Assembly (NCBI GenBank): GCA_021801225.1
Contig: JAJYYF010000012.1
Span: 1 to 58,655 of the forward strand
Source: Microcaldota archaeon
GTDB lineage: Archaea > Micrarchaeota > Micrarchaeia > Micrarchaeales > CABMGC01
Length of the DNA: 58,655 nucleotides
Direction: 5' to 3'
The stretch's first letter is position 1; each line of letters begins with the position of its first letter. A program made the translations under genes and the position numbers. Below, one piece after another: positions 28,703-38,185 of this stretch. Under the pieces are notes generated by a model. The model saw only the letters and a list, made by a program, of their open reading frames with translations. It did not search any database and was not told the origin of the DNA.

Positions 28703-29886
28703 TATAAAATCCTTTTTAATAAATTACTCTTCCTTATCCAGATATTCATAGGTACTTCAAGTTTTTTTGATGCATATAGCAACGCATCAGAAACTTTAGC
28801 ATAATACGTTGGAGTTCCTCTTAAAGTTTCTCTTACATATTCCCTTACATTCCAAACACCTACTGGCATTATGTACCCTGAGTGTACTTCCCTTAAAATT
28901 ATTACTTTTCCTTGTTTTTTCTCCTTTTCAAGCAGCTCACTAACCGCTAATCTTGCTGCATAATAACAACCACCTATCTCTGCATATGTTTTTCTTCCAT
29001 CAAATGATTCGTATGATGCACCAATTTCAACTTCAGTTCCAGATTCGTTCCATGTGGTATTCGGATACCAAGCTTCCATAGACTCATACTCCCAAGTTCC
29101 TGGGATAAAGATGATTACCCATCTATTATCTAGTGCGTTGTGTTCATAAATTCTTATCGAATCTAATTTATCCATCTCTTTTATTCTAGATAATTTGTCT
29201 TTAGATATAGTGTCATCTGTAGCAGTAATGCTCCATCTTGTTGGTACAAATCTTCTATTATTCTTTCTCCCAAGTATTCCTGCAGAAAGCGCTTTTTGAA
29301 TCTTAGAAACTTCAACTCCTTTTTCATAAAGTTCTATTATTGCCCTATTAGCTCCAAGATCAGTATCTAAATAAGCATCTTCAATTTTACTATTAGCTTT
29401 TATGTTGTATAAATGCATATCACTTAAAGGTGCACTAGGTCCAAAAGGTTGCCCATTCTCATCCATTCTAATTTCATTATTTGGCCTATGTTTTAATTTT
29501 ATATCTACTGTGGCAAATTTTTCAGAAAGAGCCATTTCTTTTATCATCTCCTCTATTTTTCCATTATCTGGATTTTTTACCTTAGTTCTATACATACCTC
29601 TTATCAACATAGAGCGCATCTGAACTATCTCTGGTATTGTTTTTCCAATCCACCTTTCTGGAGTTGCCATAATCGAAGTATCTCCTAATGAAGGTGGTAC
29701 TAATGGTCCTATATAAACATCAGGATAACCTATTCTACCTACAAAAAGATCTGTAGGTGAAGAACCATAAATCTCATTATTTTTTATTAGCTCAACTGTT
29801 TTAAATTTATAATATCTTTTAAGAAAAACAGGGTCTTTCATGTTTTTATAAACAGAACCAGTACTTCTTACACTATTCCCAAACAT
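28681..29886 (-). CDS. Archaeal Nre-family DNA repair protein
   Basis: 401 residues. GSSPTDLFVGRIGYPDVYIGPLVPP near the start is the Nre hallmark, and GRKNNRRFVPTRWSITATDD and a C-terminal REVHSGY-GVWNVRE block are also typical. Nre proteins act in repair of DNA damage with PCNA in archaea. Here the N-terminal Cys-rich zinc segment seen in many Nre proteins is missing and the C-terminus QKLLSL is a poor PCNA-interacting motif. The gene ends 22 nt inside the convergent ATPase gene. Confidence 0.88.
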   Translation of the reverse strand: MFGNSVRSTGSVYKNMKDPVFLKRYYKFKTVELIKNNEIYGSSPTDLFVGRIGYPDVYIGPLVPPSLGDTSIMATPERWIGKTIPEIVQMRSMLIRGMYRTKVKNPDNGKIEEMIKEMALSEKFATVDIKLKHRPNNEIRMDENGQPFGPSAPLSDMHLYNIKANSKIEDAYLDTDLGANRAIIELYEKGVEVSKIQKALSAGILGRKNNRRFVPTRWSITATDDTISKDKLSRIKEMDKLDSIRIYEHNALDNRWVIIFIPGTWEYESMEAWYPNTTWNESGTEVEIGASYESFDGRKTYAEIGGCYYAARLAVSELLEKEKKQGKVIILREVHSGYIMPVGVWNVREYVRETLRGTPTYYAKVSDALLYASKKLEVPMNIWIRKSNLLKRILYQKLLSL

Positions 29887-29952
29887 AAAACCAAATATAT
29901 ATTACAATTTGTATATTAAGATTTAGTGATATTAAATAAGAAAGGCGATATA

Positions 29953-31044
29953 ATGGACAAAGATGAAATTACTTTAAGAATAAAAAAAATATTTTCTTAC
30001 ACTAAAAATATAGATGTAATACTTTTAATTAACACCAACTATCCGGATCCGAATTTTCTTTATGTAACCGGTTTAAAAAGCGGTCTATTCGAATATAGTT
30101 ATCTAATACTAGAAAAAGAAAAGGCAACAGTTTTTACTTCTTCTCTTGAATATGAAACCGCTATCGAGTCACTTCCCAAAACAGTAGAAGTGGTACTTAT
30201 GGATATAAAAGGTGAGTTCAGATCAAAGATATCCTCTTTATTAAAGGATAAAAGTGTAGGGACAAATGATTTCTTTTTACCAATTGGACTTTATAATTTA
30301 ATTAAAAAAAGATACTCTATAAAAGAAACTACTGATGTATCACAGGCATTAGAAAAAGCCCGTCTTGTAAAAGATGAATTAGAAATATCACATATCAAAA
30401 AAGCAGTAAGTATTACTAAATGGGCAATGTTAATGATTCAAAAAGAGTTTAAACAAGGTATGACTGAGGCTGAACTGGCAGCAAAATTTGATAATATATC
30501 GGCAACTTTGGGTTCATCTGGACCATCTTTTCAAACTATAGTCTGTTTTGGGAAAAACGCTGCACTACCTCATCATTTTCCAGACAATACAAAACTTAAA
30601 AAGGGAGATTTAATACTAATAGATGCAGGTGCAAAGATCAATAATTATTGTTCGGATATGACAAGAACATTTATTTTTGATGAAAAAAGTAATTCTGAAG
30701 ATTATAAAGCTAAAGAGCGTATAATAAAAGTAGTTAAAGAAGCTCAGCTAAAAGCAATAAGAGCAATTAAAGTGGGGGCAAAAGGCAGCAATATACATAA
30801 AATCGCAGCCGATTACATTGATACTATAGATGATGGATATTACAAAGGTAAATTTACCCACGCTTTAGGCCATTCAATAGGAATTGAGGTTCACGATGGA
30901 CCTGGTTTTTCTCCAGGTTCAAATCAACCACTTAAACCAAATATGATAATTACAGTTGAACCTGGGATATACATTCCTGGTTTCGGCGGAGCAAGAATTG
31001 AAGATGACATAATAATTACAAAAGATGGCGCAGAAGTTTTATAA
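29953..31044 (+). CDS. M24 metallopeptidase (Xaa-Pro dipeptidase-like)
   Basis: 363 residues from ATG 29953 (MDKDEITLRI); an earlier in-frame start at 29926 would add a basic, unlikely leader. The creatinase-like N-terminal domain (YVTGLKSGLFEYSYLILEK) is followed by the pita-bread domain with all five metal ligands: DAGA, DMTRTF, HALGHSIG, VEPGIY and GARIEDD. It cleaves an N-terminal residue before proline in peptides. It ends just after the last ligand, a little shorter than usual. tRNA-Pro begins 8 bp later. Confidence 0.9.
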   Translation: MDKDEITLRIKKIFSYTKNIDVILLINTNYPDPNFLYVTGLKSGLFEYSYLILEKEKATVFTSSLEYETAIESLPKTVEVVLMDIKGEFRSKISSLLKDKSVGTNDFFLPIGLYNLIKKRYSIKETTDVSQALEKARLVKDELEISHIKKAVSITKWAMLMIQKEFKQGMTEAELAAKFDNISATLGSSGPSFQTIVCFGKNAALPHHFPDNTKLKKGDLILIDAGAKINNYCSDMTRTFIFDEKSNSEDYKAKERIIKVVKEAQLKAIRAIKVGAKGSNIHKIAADYIDTIDDGYYKGKFTHALGHSIGIEVHDGPGFSPGSNQPLKPNMIITVEPGIYIPGFGGARIEDDIIITKDGAEVL

Positions 31045-31052
31045 TTATTTTA

Positions 31053-31125
31053 GGGGAGTTCTGCTAGTTTGGTAGGCTACCACCTTCGGGAGGTGGTGAC
31101 ATGAGTTCAAATCTCATACTCCTCA
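31053..31125 (+). tRNA. tRNA-Pro (CGG)
   Basis: 73 nt. Acceptor GGGGAGT pairs with ACTCCTC (one G-T wobble), anticodon stem CCACC/GGTGG encloses loop TTCGGGA giving anticodon CGG with G37, and T arm ATGAG-TTCAAAT-CTCAT is perfect. Discriminator A, CCA not encoded, no intron. The gap to 31320 holds only AT-rich promoter-like sequence (for example AAATATTTAAATATTTAAAAG near 31279). Confidence 0.93.
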
Positions 31126-31320
31126 TTTTTAATTTGGGCTTATTTTGATAAAGCAAATGTGACTAATACACAATAATATGTTTTCTTGAAAAAGCAAAAG
31201 CAACAGATATTCACAAGTAGGAATAAATAATAACTTTAAAATACTATAAGTTATTGTAAAAGTTCACAACAAAACAAAAATATTTAAATATTTAAAAGAC
31301 CTAATTTATCTCTGAATTAA

Positions 31321-31977
31321 ATGTTAGCCAGAAATTTATCATTAGAAAATGGTACAAATATCAGTACTTCAATAAAAAATCCTTTTAAAGAATTTAAAAA
31401 CACAAGAGTTTTAATCGCAAATATAGAAGATCTAAACTATGAAAGATCTCAAAGATTATTTGATAAATATAATTTAAGACCACTTTCTTTGAAAGAAATT
31501 TTAACGGTTATGGTAAAAAACCCAGATCTAAAAGAAAAATTCAAAGGAATAAGATTTTTTATAAATGGTAATAACTCTAAATTATCCAATTATTACTCAT
31601 ATAATGATAACGGAACTCTTAATTATGGGAAAGGAAAAATAGAGGAAACATTATTTGTTCATAGCGGAAATAATCTCTCTTCTCTTTATGTCGCTACAGA
31701 TTATTATACTCAGTTTTTTGAGTCACGTTACGTTTTATACGCAAATACCTCTCCTTATGACATACTGCCTTCACTTATATGTTACAAAAAAGATATCGAA
31801 TATAAAGATTATGATGTTAGATCATTTTCTCATAATTCAGAAAAACAAATTAGCCATAAAGAATACGAAGAACTTTATTCTGGGGCAGTAAATGAGGCTA
31901 TTCATTTGAGTGTAACTAATAATCCCTCTAAACTGTGCAATATAATGGCTCTTTTAAAATTTTTAGGTAGAAAATAA
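31321..31977 (+). CDS. Hypothetical soluble protein (218 aa)
   Basis: Mixed alpha/beta composition with Asn/Ser/Tyr-rich middle (NGNNSKLSNYYSY) and no membrane helix, signal or catalytic motif. A TATA-like TTTAAATATTTAAAAG lies about 40 nt upstream. No family recognised. It stands between tRNA-Pro and the convergent PLP-enzyme gene. Confidence 0.6.
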   Translation: MLARNLSLENGTNISTSIKNPFKEFKNTRVLIANIEDLNYERSQRLFDKYNLRPLSLKEILTVMVKNPDLKEKFKGIRFFINGNNSKLSNYYSYNDNGTLNYGKGKIEETLFVHSGNNLSSLYVATDYYTQFFESRYVLYANTSPYDILPSLICYKKDIEYKDYDVRSFSHNSEKQISHKEYEELYSGAVNEAIHLSVTNNPSKLCNIMALLKFLGRK

Positions 31978-32074
31978 CCTTTTGTAAAGAAAACTTGCTT
32001 TAAAAAATAATACTTAAAGGGTAAAAATTCATAAATAACGTGTAATCTATTTTTCTAAACAAAAACTATTATTT

Positions 32075-33238
32075 TTAAGAAAATTGTCTCAAAGATTCTT
32101 TAAATGCATTGCCTATCTCAATTACTTCATTTTCTTTTTCAGTGCCTGCAGATATCCTTACAAAATTCATATCCAAATTTGGCCAGATAGCTGTAAAATC
32201 ATACCCGAAACTTTCTATTACTTCACAAGAATTTTTTATTACCTCATTTTTTAATAGTTCCTCGGTCAATTGGAGCTCAGTTATTCCATTTTTTGGCTGT
32301 ATAAAAAACAATGGAGCACTACCATTTGGAAACTTTTGTTTTACAAAGTCATAATTCTCATGGACAGGTATATTCGGATAATGAACTGAAAAAGAAGAAT
32401 TCTCATTACACACTTCATTGCACATACTTGCAATTATCTTTGCATTCCTGAAAATTATCTCATTTCTTAATAAAAATTCCCACCTTCCTATAAGTTTACT
32501 ACTTATTAAATTTGTTTGATATAAATCTGGAGTTTTCCCTGTTTGTTTTCTATACTCTTCTAAATTCTGAATTAAATTAATATTATTCGTATATAGAAAA
32601 CCAAAAGCACCTCTGTGTTTAGTATAAAACTTTAAACCACTCTCTACGCCTATTATATCTCCTTCAAAACTTAATATCTGTTTAGGCTTAATTATTCCTG
32701 CGGCAAGCGTGTTGTCCAAAATAATTAATGGTTTTTTTTCTTTTATGTATTTAATTTGGAAAAATTTTTCTAGATCTAAAACCGGCATCTTAACTCCATT
32801 TCCAACTGTTTCTAAAAATATTATATTTGGTTTATTTTTTTCTATCTCTAATTCAAGTTTATTTATTTCATAAGACTCTACTTCAATATTTTTTATTCCT
32901 CTTTTGTGAAGTGTTTTAGATATATAATTTCTATTGTTGGAATACTCATTTTTTCCATGTAAAATTATAGTCTCATTGCTTGGAGAGGCACTTTCTATTG
33001 CAGTTACTACAGCTGCCATTCCAAAGGTAAAAGCAAGTAAATTTTTAGAATCTATCTCTAATAAATTAGCAACTTTTCTCTCAAATAATTTTAATTCTTC
33101 CAAACCGCTTCTAGGATACCTACTTTTAGGAATTTTATTTTCAGTATCTCTAGAAATCGATTTCAGTTCTTCTAATGTATAAGATCTGACATTTCCCGTA
33201 AATTTTTCTTTATCTTCCACCAATCCTCTAAACTCCAT
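32075..33238 (-). CDS. Cys/Met-metabolism-type PLP enzyme
   Basis: 387 residues of the trans-sulfuration PLP family (cystathionine synthase/lyase, methionine gamma-lyase type). FLETVGNGVKMPVLDLE is the substrate-loop region, LIILDNTLAAG contains the PLP-ring Asp, and VESGLKFYTKHRG contains the Schiff-base Lys. The middle GAFGFL and the C-terminal FVRISAGTEKENEV match the family; the exact reaction cannot be fixed. Divergent from an HTH-CBS regulator across 108 bp, which suggests regulation by it. Confidence 0.8.
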   Translation of the reverse strand: MEFRGLVEDKEKFTGNVRSYTLEELKSISRDTENKIPKSRYPRSGLEELKLFERKVANLLEIDSKNLLAFTFGMAAVVTAIESASPSNETIILHGKNEYSNNRNYISKTLHKRGIKNIEVESYEINKLELEIEKNKPNIIFLETVGNGVKMPVLDLEKFFQIKYIKEKKPLIILDNTLAAGIIKPKQILSFEGDIIGVESGLKFYTKHRGAFGFLYTNNINLIQNLEEYRKQTGKTPDLYQTNLISSKLIGRWEFLLRNEIIFRNAKIIASMCNEVCNENSSFSVHYPNIPVHENYDFVKQKFPNGSAPLFFIQPKNGITELQLTEELLKNEVIKNSCEVIESFGYDFTAIWPNLDMNFVRISAGTEKENEVIEIGNAFKESLRQFS

Positions 33239-33346
33239 ACTTGTAATTTTATTTACTTATATTTAATATTTTCTGTAATATTTATTCATATTTGAATATT
33301 TTATGAGAAGATTTAAAGTCTTTATGATTTAAATATTATTGTTTTT

Positions 33347-33865
33347 ATGTTTCCTGAGTTATCTACAATTTATTTAAAACGTAAACGGTTAGGCATAACC
33401 CAGAAAGAGTTATCTAAAAAAGCAGGTATAAGTCAATCATTGCTTACAAAAATAGAGCGAGGAGTTGTAATACCTAATTATAAAATTGCATGTAATTTAT
33501 TTGAATTATTGGAAGAATATGAATACAAAAAAGAAAAAACACTATCTGAAATAATGAGGAAAAATGTTATTTTATTAAGTACTTCAGATACAATAAGCAA
33601 AATAATACGTTTAGCCAAAAAACATTCAATATCCCAATTTCCAATATTTGAAGATGAAAAGGTCGTTGGAGCCATAACTACAAACGATTTAATTGGCATT
33701 GGGAAGGATATTCCTGTAAAAAATGTAATGCATGAACCATTTCCAACATTAAGTGAAAATACTCCAATTAGTATTGCAAGTAATATACTTAAGCAATTTC
33801 CTGCAATTATTGTTGTACATGGAAGGTCCATAGTTGGTATAGTAACCGCTGAAGACTTATTGTGA
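33347..33865 (+). CDS. HTH (XRE) regulator fused to a CBS pair
   Basis: 172 residues. Residues 1-58 form an XRE-type helix-turn-helix (GITQKELSKKAGISQSLLTKIERG), and residues 65-172 form two CBS repeats (SDTISKIIRLAKKH..FPIFEDEKVVGAITTNDLI, then TPISIASNIL..VHGRSIVGIVTAEDLL). This is a recurrent archaeal architecture. CBS domains usually bind adenosyl ligands such as SAM or AMP; with a Cys/Met PLP enzyme divergent from it, SAM sensing is a reasonable inference. The 252-nt gap that follows to 34117 holds no gene I can support, only the promoter of the next gene (TATA-like near 34050-34110). Confidence 0.85.
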   Translation: MFPELSTIYLKRKRLGITQKELSKKAGISQSLLTKIERGVVIPNYKIACNLFELLEEYEYKKEKTLSEIMRKNVILLSTSDTISKIIRLAKKHSISQFPIFEDEKVVGAITTNDLIGIGKDIPVKNVMHEPFPTLSENTPISIASNILKQFPAIIVVHGRSIVGIVTAEDLL

Positions 33866-34117
33866 CATCTCCAACCACTAAATCATATAAGGGCTCTAAC
33901 AAATCCGAAAATTTACCAATGTCTATCTGTTAAAGATAAATATAGTTTTCTGCATTATTGCCAGAGCTACACCACCGGCATATCATTTCCTGCAACTATC
34001 ATTATTTCATAGATATGAAAATTAATATAATATCAAGATATGCCTGACCTATGCTAATATTTAAATAGGTTAATGGTTTAAATCTTTTATAGTACGTATT
34101 ATATATAAGGTATTGTA

Positions 34118-36082
34118 ATGGATAACAAAAATTTGAATTCGGTAGGATCTTCTGTTAATAATCAGAAGATGGTAATAACAAATAATCAAGTGACAATATC
34201 AAAAGAAGAGCCACATTTAGCGCCATATCATAGAACAATGGAAGAAATAAACAAGATGCCTGTTCTAGAGAGAACAAAAACAGTCTGTCCTGAATGTAAA
34301 TTGATAGTAGACGGAACAATTTACAAAGACGCAGAGAATGTAATGATTAGAAAGTTCTGTCCTGATCATGGCTGGGCTATTGAAAAGTATTGGGAAGACT
34401 ATGACATGTACATGAGAATGAAAAATTACAATTACTTCGGAAGAGGGTTTGACAATCCTAATTACATAAATAAAGGAGAAAACTGTCCTTTTGACTGTGG
34501 TATATGTGAAAGGCATAAATCTCATACGGGTTTAGCCAATGTTGTAATAACAAACAGATGCCACTTAAGCTGCTGGTACTGTTTCTTCTACGCTAAAGAA
34601 GGTGAGCCTATTTACGAGCCTACAAAAGAAGAGCTTAATAAAATCTTTGTAGAGCTAAAGTCACAAAAGCCTATTCCAGCTAATGCACTTCAAATTACTG
34701 GTGGAGAACCTACAATGAGAAGTGATCTAGTCGAGATAGTAGGATTAGCAAAGAAAGCAGGTTTTGATCAAATACAATTAAACACTACTGGTATAAATTT
34801 AGCTAACCATCCAGAGTACGCAATAAAATTAAGGCATGCTGGCGTAAGTACTCTTTACATGAGCTTCGACGGCGTAAGCAAGAGAGCTAACCCTAAAAAC
34901 CACTGGGAAGCACCAGCTACACTTGATGCAGCAAGAAAAGCAGGTATTGGAGTAGTGCTAGTACCTACAGTGATAAGAACAATAAATGATGGAGAGTTGT
35001 CAAACATAATTAACTTTGCATTAAACAACTCTGATGTTGTAAAAGCAGTTAACTTCCAGCCTGTTTCATTAGTAGGAAGAATGCCAACTAGACAAAGAGA
35101 AAAGCAAAGAATAACTATTCCAGGAGCAATAAAGTTAATAGAAGAACAAACAAACGGTGTAATAACAAAAGATGATTGGTTCTCAGTTCCTTATGTAGGT
35201 GGAATAAACAAGTTCATTGAAGCTTTAACTGGAGAATACAAGTATGATCTTTCAATACATTTCGCATGCGGAGCAGGTTCATACATCTTTACAGACAAAG
35301 ACAACAAGATAATACCACTCACAAGATTCGTTGATGCAGCAGGTTTGCTAGAGCACCTACAAGAAGCTGTAAATGAAATGTCAGGAAAATCAATGTTGCA
35401 AAGAAAATTAATAGCACTGAAAGCAGTTTCAGGAATGAGAAGATACATAGACAAAGAAAAGCAACCAAAGTCTGTAAACTTTACAAGAATGCTTATGTCA
35501 GTAATCTTCAAACATGACTTTTCATCAATGGGTTCATTCCAATTAAAATCATTATTTTTAGGAATGATGCACTTCCAAGATGAGTACTCATACGATATAA
35601 AAAGAGTTGAAAAGTGTGATATACACTACTCAATGCCTGATGGAAGAGTGTTGCCATTCTGTACATTTAATGTATTCCCAGAAGTTTATAGAGATAAGAT
35701 ACAAAAGCAGTACAGTATACCATCAAAAGAATGGGAAAACATGCATCATGATTGGTCATATAGAAGTGACAAGTACATGAGAAATGTAAAGGAAATAGAA
35801 GCAACAGAACCTTACCAAAGGACATACGCAAAGATGTTGGACTACTTTACATTGCCTGTAAATATTGCAGAAGCACAAAAAATACGCTCAGCAAAAGGTA
35901 CATCAAAAGAGGTAGTACCTCCAATGTCTTCAGTAATGACATCTAATACACCACAATCTTCTTCTAAAAATGTTGAACAAGACTCATGTGGTTGTGGCAA
36001 CTCAGGTTCAGGCTGCGGCTGTGGAAAAGGAGCAGAATCAGAATCATGCGGTTGTGGAAACTCAAGTTGCAACTGTGGCTAA
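34118..36082 (+). CDS. Tetraether lipid synthase-like radical SAM protein (Tes/GDGT-MAS family) with Cys-rich tail
   Basis: 654 residues. N-terminal CPEC and CPFDCGICERHK zinc/Fe-S motifs precede C148-X3-C152-X2-C155 (NRCHLSCWYCFFYAKEG), the radical SAM cluster; ALQITGGEP follows. The C-terminal CDIHYSMPDGRVLPFCTFN matches the Tes family, which joins archaeol chains C-C to make tetraether lipids. From about residue 623 there is an extra tail with SCGCG and CGCGKG motifs and eight Cys among Gly/Ser, not expected in the family. Lipid processing at the membrane is known for the family; its presence in a probable DPANN archaeon is notable. Good promoter, probably monocistronic or with the next gene. 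Confidence 0.87.
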   Translation: MDNKNLNSVGSSVNNQKMVITNNQVTISKEEPHLAPYHRTMEEINKMPVLERTKTVCPECKLIVDGTIYKDAENVMIRKFCPDHGWAIEKYWEDYDMYMRMKNYNYFGRGFDNPNYINKGENCPFDCGICERHKSHTGLANVVITNRCHLSCWYCFFYAKEGEPIYEPTKEELNKIFVELKSQKPIPANALQITGGEPTMRSDLVEIVGLAKKAGFDQIQLNTTGINLANHPEYAIKLRHAGVSTLYMSFDGVSKRANPKNHWEAPATLDAARKAGIGVVLVPTVIRTINDGELSNIINFALNNSDVVKAVNFQPVSLVGRMPTRQREKQRITIPGAIKLIEEQTNGVITKDDWFSVPYVGGINKFIEALTGEYKYDLSIHFACGAGSYIFTDKDNKIIPLTRFVDAAGLLEHLQEAVNEMSGKSMLQRKLIALKAVSGMRRYIDKEKQPKSVNFTRMLMSVIFKHDFSSMGSFQLKSLFLGMMHFQDEYSYDIKRVEKCDIHYSMPDGRVLPFCTFNVFPEVYRDKIQKQYSIPSKEWENMHHDWSYRSDKYMRNVKEIEATEPYQRTYAKMLDYFTLPVNIAEAQKIRSAKGTSKEVVPPMSSVMTSNTPQSSSKNVEQDSCGCGNSGSGCGCGKGAESESCGCGNSSCNCG

Positions 36083-36136
36083 TAATAATTAATATTTCTT
36101 TTATTTTTTAATTATTTTATTTAAAGGGTTTAATAA

Positions 36137-36826
36137 ATGGATCATAGAGAAATAAATGATGTAAACGCTTACGAAAAGGATCTTAAAAATGAAGACGTTT
36201 ACGATGAGTATGTTACTATAGATGGTAAAAGATTTAGAATACCTTATAAAATAGTAAAAGAAGTCACATTCAATGATGTCAAGAAAGAGGAGTTAATTAG
36301 TATAGAAAATGCAGGAAGGCTTCAATATAGATTAATGTTGTTAGAACCTGTATTAAGAGCAAAGGTAGAGTTCACAAAAGGCAAAATAACAGTTGTATAC
36401 AATCCTAAAACTGCAAATAATCGAAAAGAAAAAATGAGCAGAGAGGAACTTGCTGCATTTTTTGCAAAGGAAGGCGTAAATGTTTCAAATTGTCCATTAA
36501 CCGAGAGGGATTTTGATTATTTTGTAGAGATGTACACTTATCAATTTGATCCTCCTTCAATACGTGAAAGACCTCCTTACGGCTATACTGCGGCTGAATG
36601 GCAAAACATGAAAGAAGATTATAACAAAAAGATGCAGTTATCTAAGGAAAAGTCAAGAACAAAATTTGAAGATTGGCAGAATGAATATGCCATGGAACAT
36701 CCTGACGTTTTACAAGAACACATTAAAAACACCGCTCCTAAAAAACAAACACTAAAGGAAAAGATATTCGGCGGCAAAAAAGGCAAAAAGAAAAATGAGA
36801 AAGGCTTCTGGTTCCACGGTGTATAA
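36137..36826 (+). CDS. Hypothetical protein with possible HMA-like segment, downstream of Tes
   Basis: 229 residues. Around residues 75-105, VLRAKVEFTKGKITVVYNPK reads like the beta-alpha-beta core of a ferredoxin-like/HMA domain but lacks the CxxC metal site. The C-terminal third is charged (REKSRTKFEDWQ) and ends in a very Lys-rich tail and WFHGV. It starts 54 bp after the tetraether synthase gene, so they may be co-transcribed. No family recognised. Confidence 0.6.
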   Translation: MDHREINDVNAYEKDLKNEDVYDEYVTIDGKRFRIPYKIVKEVTFNDVKKEELISIENAGRLQYRLMLLEPVLRAKVEFTKGKITVVYNPKTANNRKEKMSREELAAFFAKEGVNVSNCPLTERDFDYFVEMYTYQFDPPSIRERPPYGYTAAEWQNMKEDYNKKMQLSKEKSRTKFEDWQNEYAMEHPDVLQEHIKNTAPKKQTLKEKIFGGKKGKKKNEKGFWFHGV

Positions 36827-36940
36827 ACTATTTTTTAATTATATTAACTACAAATTATTAAAACTTAATTATTTTATCTAATATTTTAAAAAAGAAATAT
36901 AATTATTTAAAATAAATTATTCAAAAAGTTAAAATAAATC

Positions 36941-38134
36941 TTACTTATACCTTAAAATAGCTCCTAATCCACTGTATCCCATTGTAAACTCTTTTCCATA
37001 TGAGCTTTCTGAGGTTACAAAAACAACCTCTACTCCTAAACTTTCAGCCTGTTCTATTAACTCTTCTAAAACATCGGTTTTATCGACTACCTCTAAAATA
37101 CCTCCACATTCATGTTTTTCTTCTCTATGATTACCTATCTCTATCTTTTCAAATATCATTCCACAAGAGGCACATTTGTACTTTATTCTATGTAACTCTA
37201 CCTCATCACTTATTATTAATATCTTAACTTGATTATTACTAAGCGCTTTTTTAGTATTATCATAACCAAAAGTTGCAAGTCCATTTCTTACTCTTTCTTG
37301 CATAAAGTGCTCTATAACCTTTCTTTCTTTTGCAGCTTCTTCTTCTTTTAACAACTCTTGTGCCTTTTCAACAAGCTCATGCAATCCAAATTCATCTGTA
37401 TAACCTATATCAAAACTTGCTAAAACTTTAATTTGATAATTTAATGTATGTCCTTTAATAAAACCTTCTTTCGCAGGCCCTGGTCCTCCAACTATAACTC
37501 CATTTATTTTGAATTGATTATTTACAAAAATCTCATTTATACTTTCACTTATTCTTTTAACATAATCTCCTATACTTTCTTCTATTGCTCTTTGGTATCT
37601 CTGTGCAGACTGACCCCCCTTTCTAACTTTTGCATGCGCAGTAGAGTTCAATCTTCTTAAAACTTGTATATGTGCACCCTTCAATATCCCTATTGTTGCT
37701 TCTCTTCCATCCATTGCTAGAAGACAGTAGGAGTTTTTGTTATCTAGTAATACCTCTAAAGGTTCTAGTAAAAATGTTGAATCACATCTGTATATATTGA
37801 CATTTATTGGGGAAGGAGGCTCTATTGAAAATAATTCTATCTCTACCTTACTTTGATTTTCAGATACATTACCACAAAAAACAGCAATTCCGTTTTTAGG
37901 AGTTTCTTTAAATAATCTTAAATAACCGATTATTTTATCTATTGCACTTAAAACATTTCCTCTTGTCTGTTTGGATTTAATATTTGAAGACTCACTATAC
38001 TCTTGCCTAAGTCTATTTATCTCTTCGTTTAATTGAAACCCTGCAGGTACATATACACTTATTAATTCTGTACCATAACCACGTACGGATCTTAATCTTT
38101 TCATCTCTTTTAAAATATTATAATCACTTTTCAT
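36941..38134 (-). CDS. prf1: Peptide chain release factor aRF1
   Basis: 397 residues from ATG 38134; the earlier ATG at 38146 would fall inside the TATA-like stretch near 38160. It has the NIKS stop-codon motif (SNIKSKQTR), the GGQ peptidyl-hydrolase motif (KVRKGGQSAQRYQR), and the C-terminal domain with a CASCGMIFE and HECGG zinc-type segment. It reads all three stop codons and releases the finished chain. Confidence 0.95.
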   Translation of the reverse strand: MKSDYNILKEMKRLRSVRGYGTELISVYVPAGFQLNEEINRLRQEYSESSNIKSKQTRGNVLSAIDKIIGYLRLFKETPKNGIAVFCGNVSENQSKVEIELFSIEPPSPINVNIYRCDSTFLLEPLEVLLDNKNSYCLLAMDGREATIGILKGAHIQVLRRLNSTAHAKVRKGGQSAQRYQRAIEESIGDYVKRISESINEIFVNNQFKINGVIVGGPGPAKEGFIKGHTLNYQIKVLASFDIGYTDEFGLHELVEKAQELLKEEEAAKERKVIEHFMQERVRNGLATFGYDNTKKALSNNQVKILIISDEVELHRIKYKCASCGMIFEKIEIGNHREEKHECGGILEVVDKTDVLEELIEQAESLGVEVVFVTSESSYGKEFTMGYSGLGAILRYK

Positions 38135-38185
38135 GAAACTACACAAATTTAACCTTTAAATTTGCAATAACTAAAAATTAGTATG

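Noticed and set aside
33955-34005. GC-richer patch whose reverse strand reads GGTGGTGTAGCTC, like a tRNA 5' half
   Set aside because: No D-stem partner GAGC and no matching T arm or acceptor nearby; not a tRNA or split-tRNA half.
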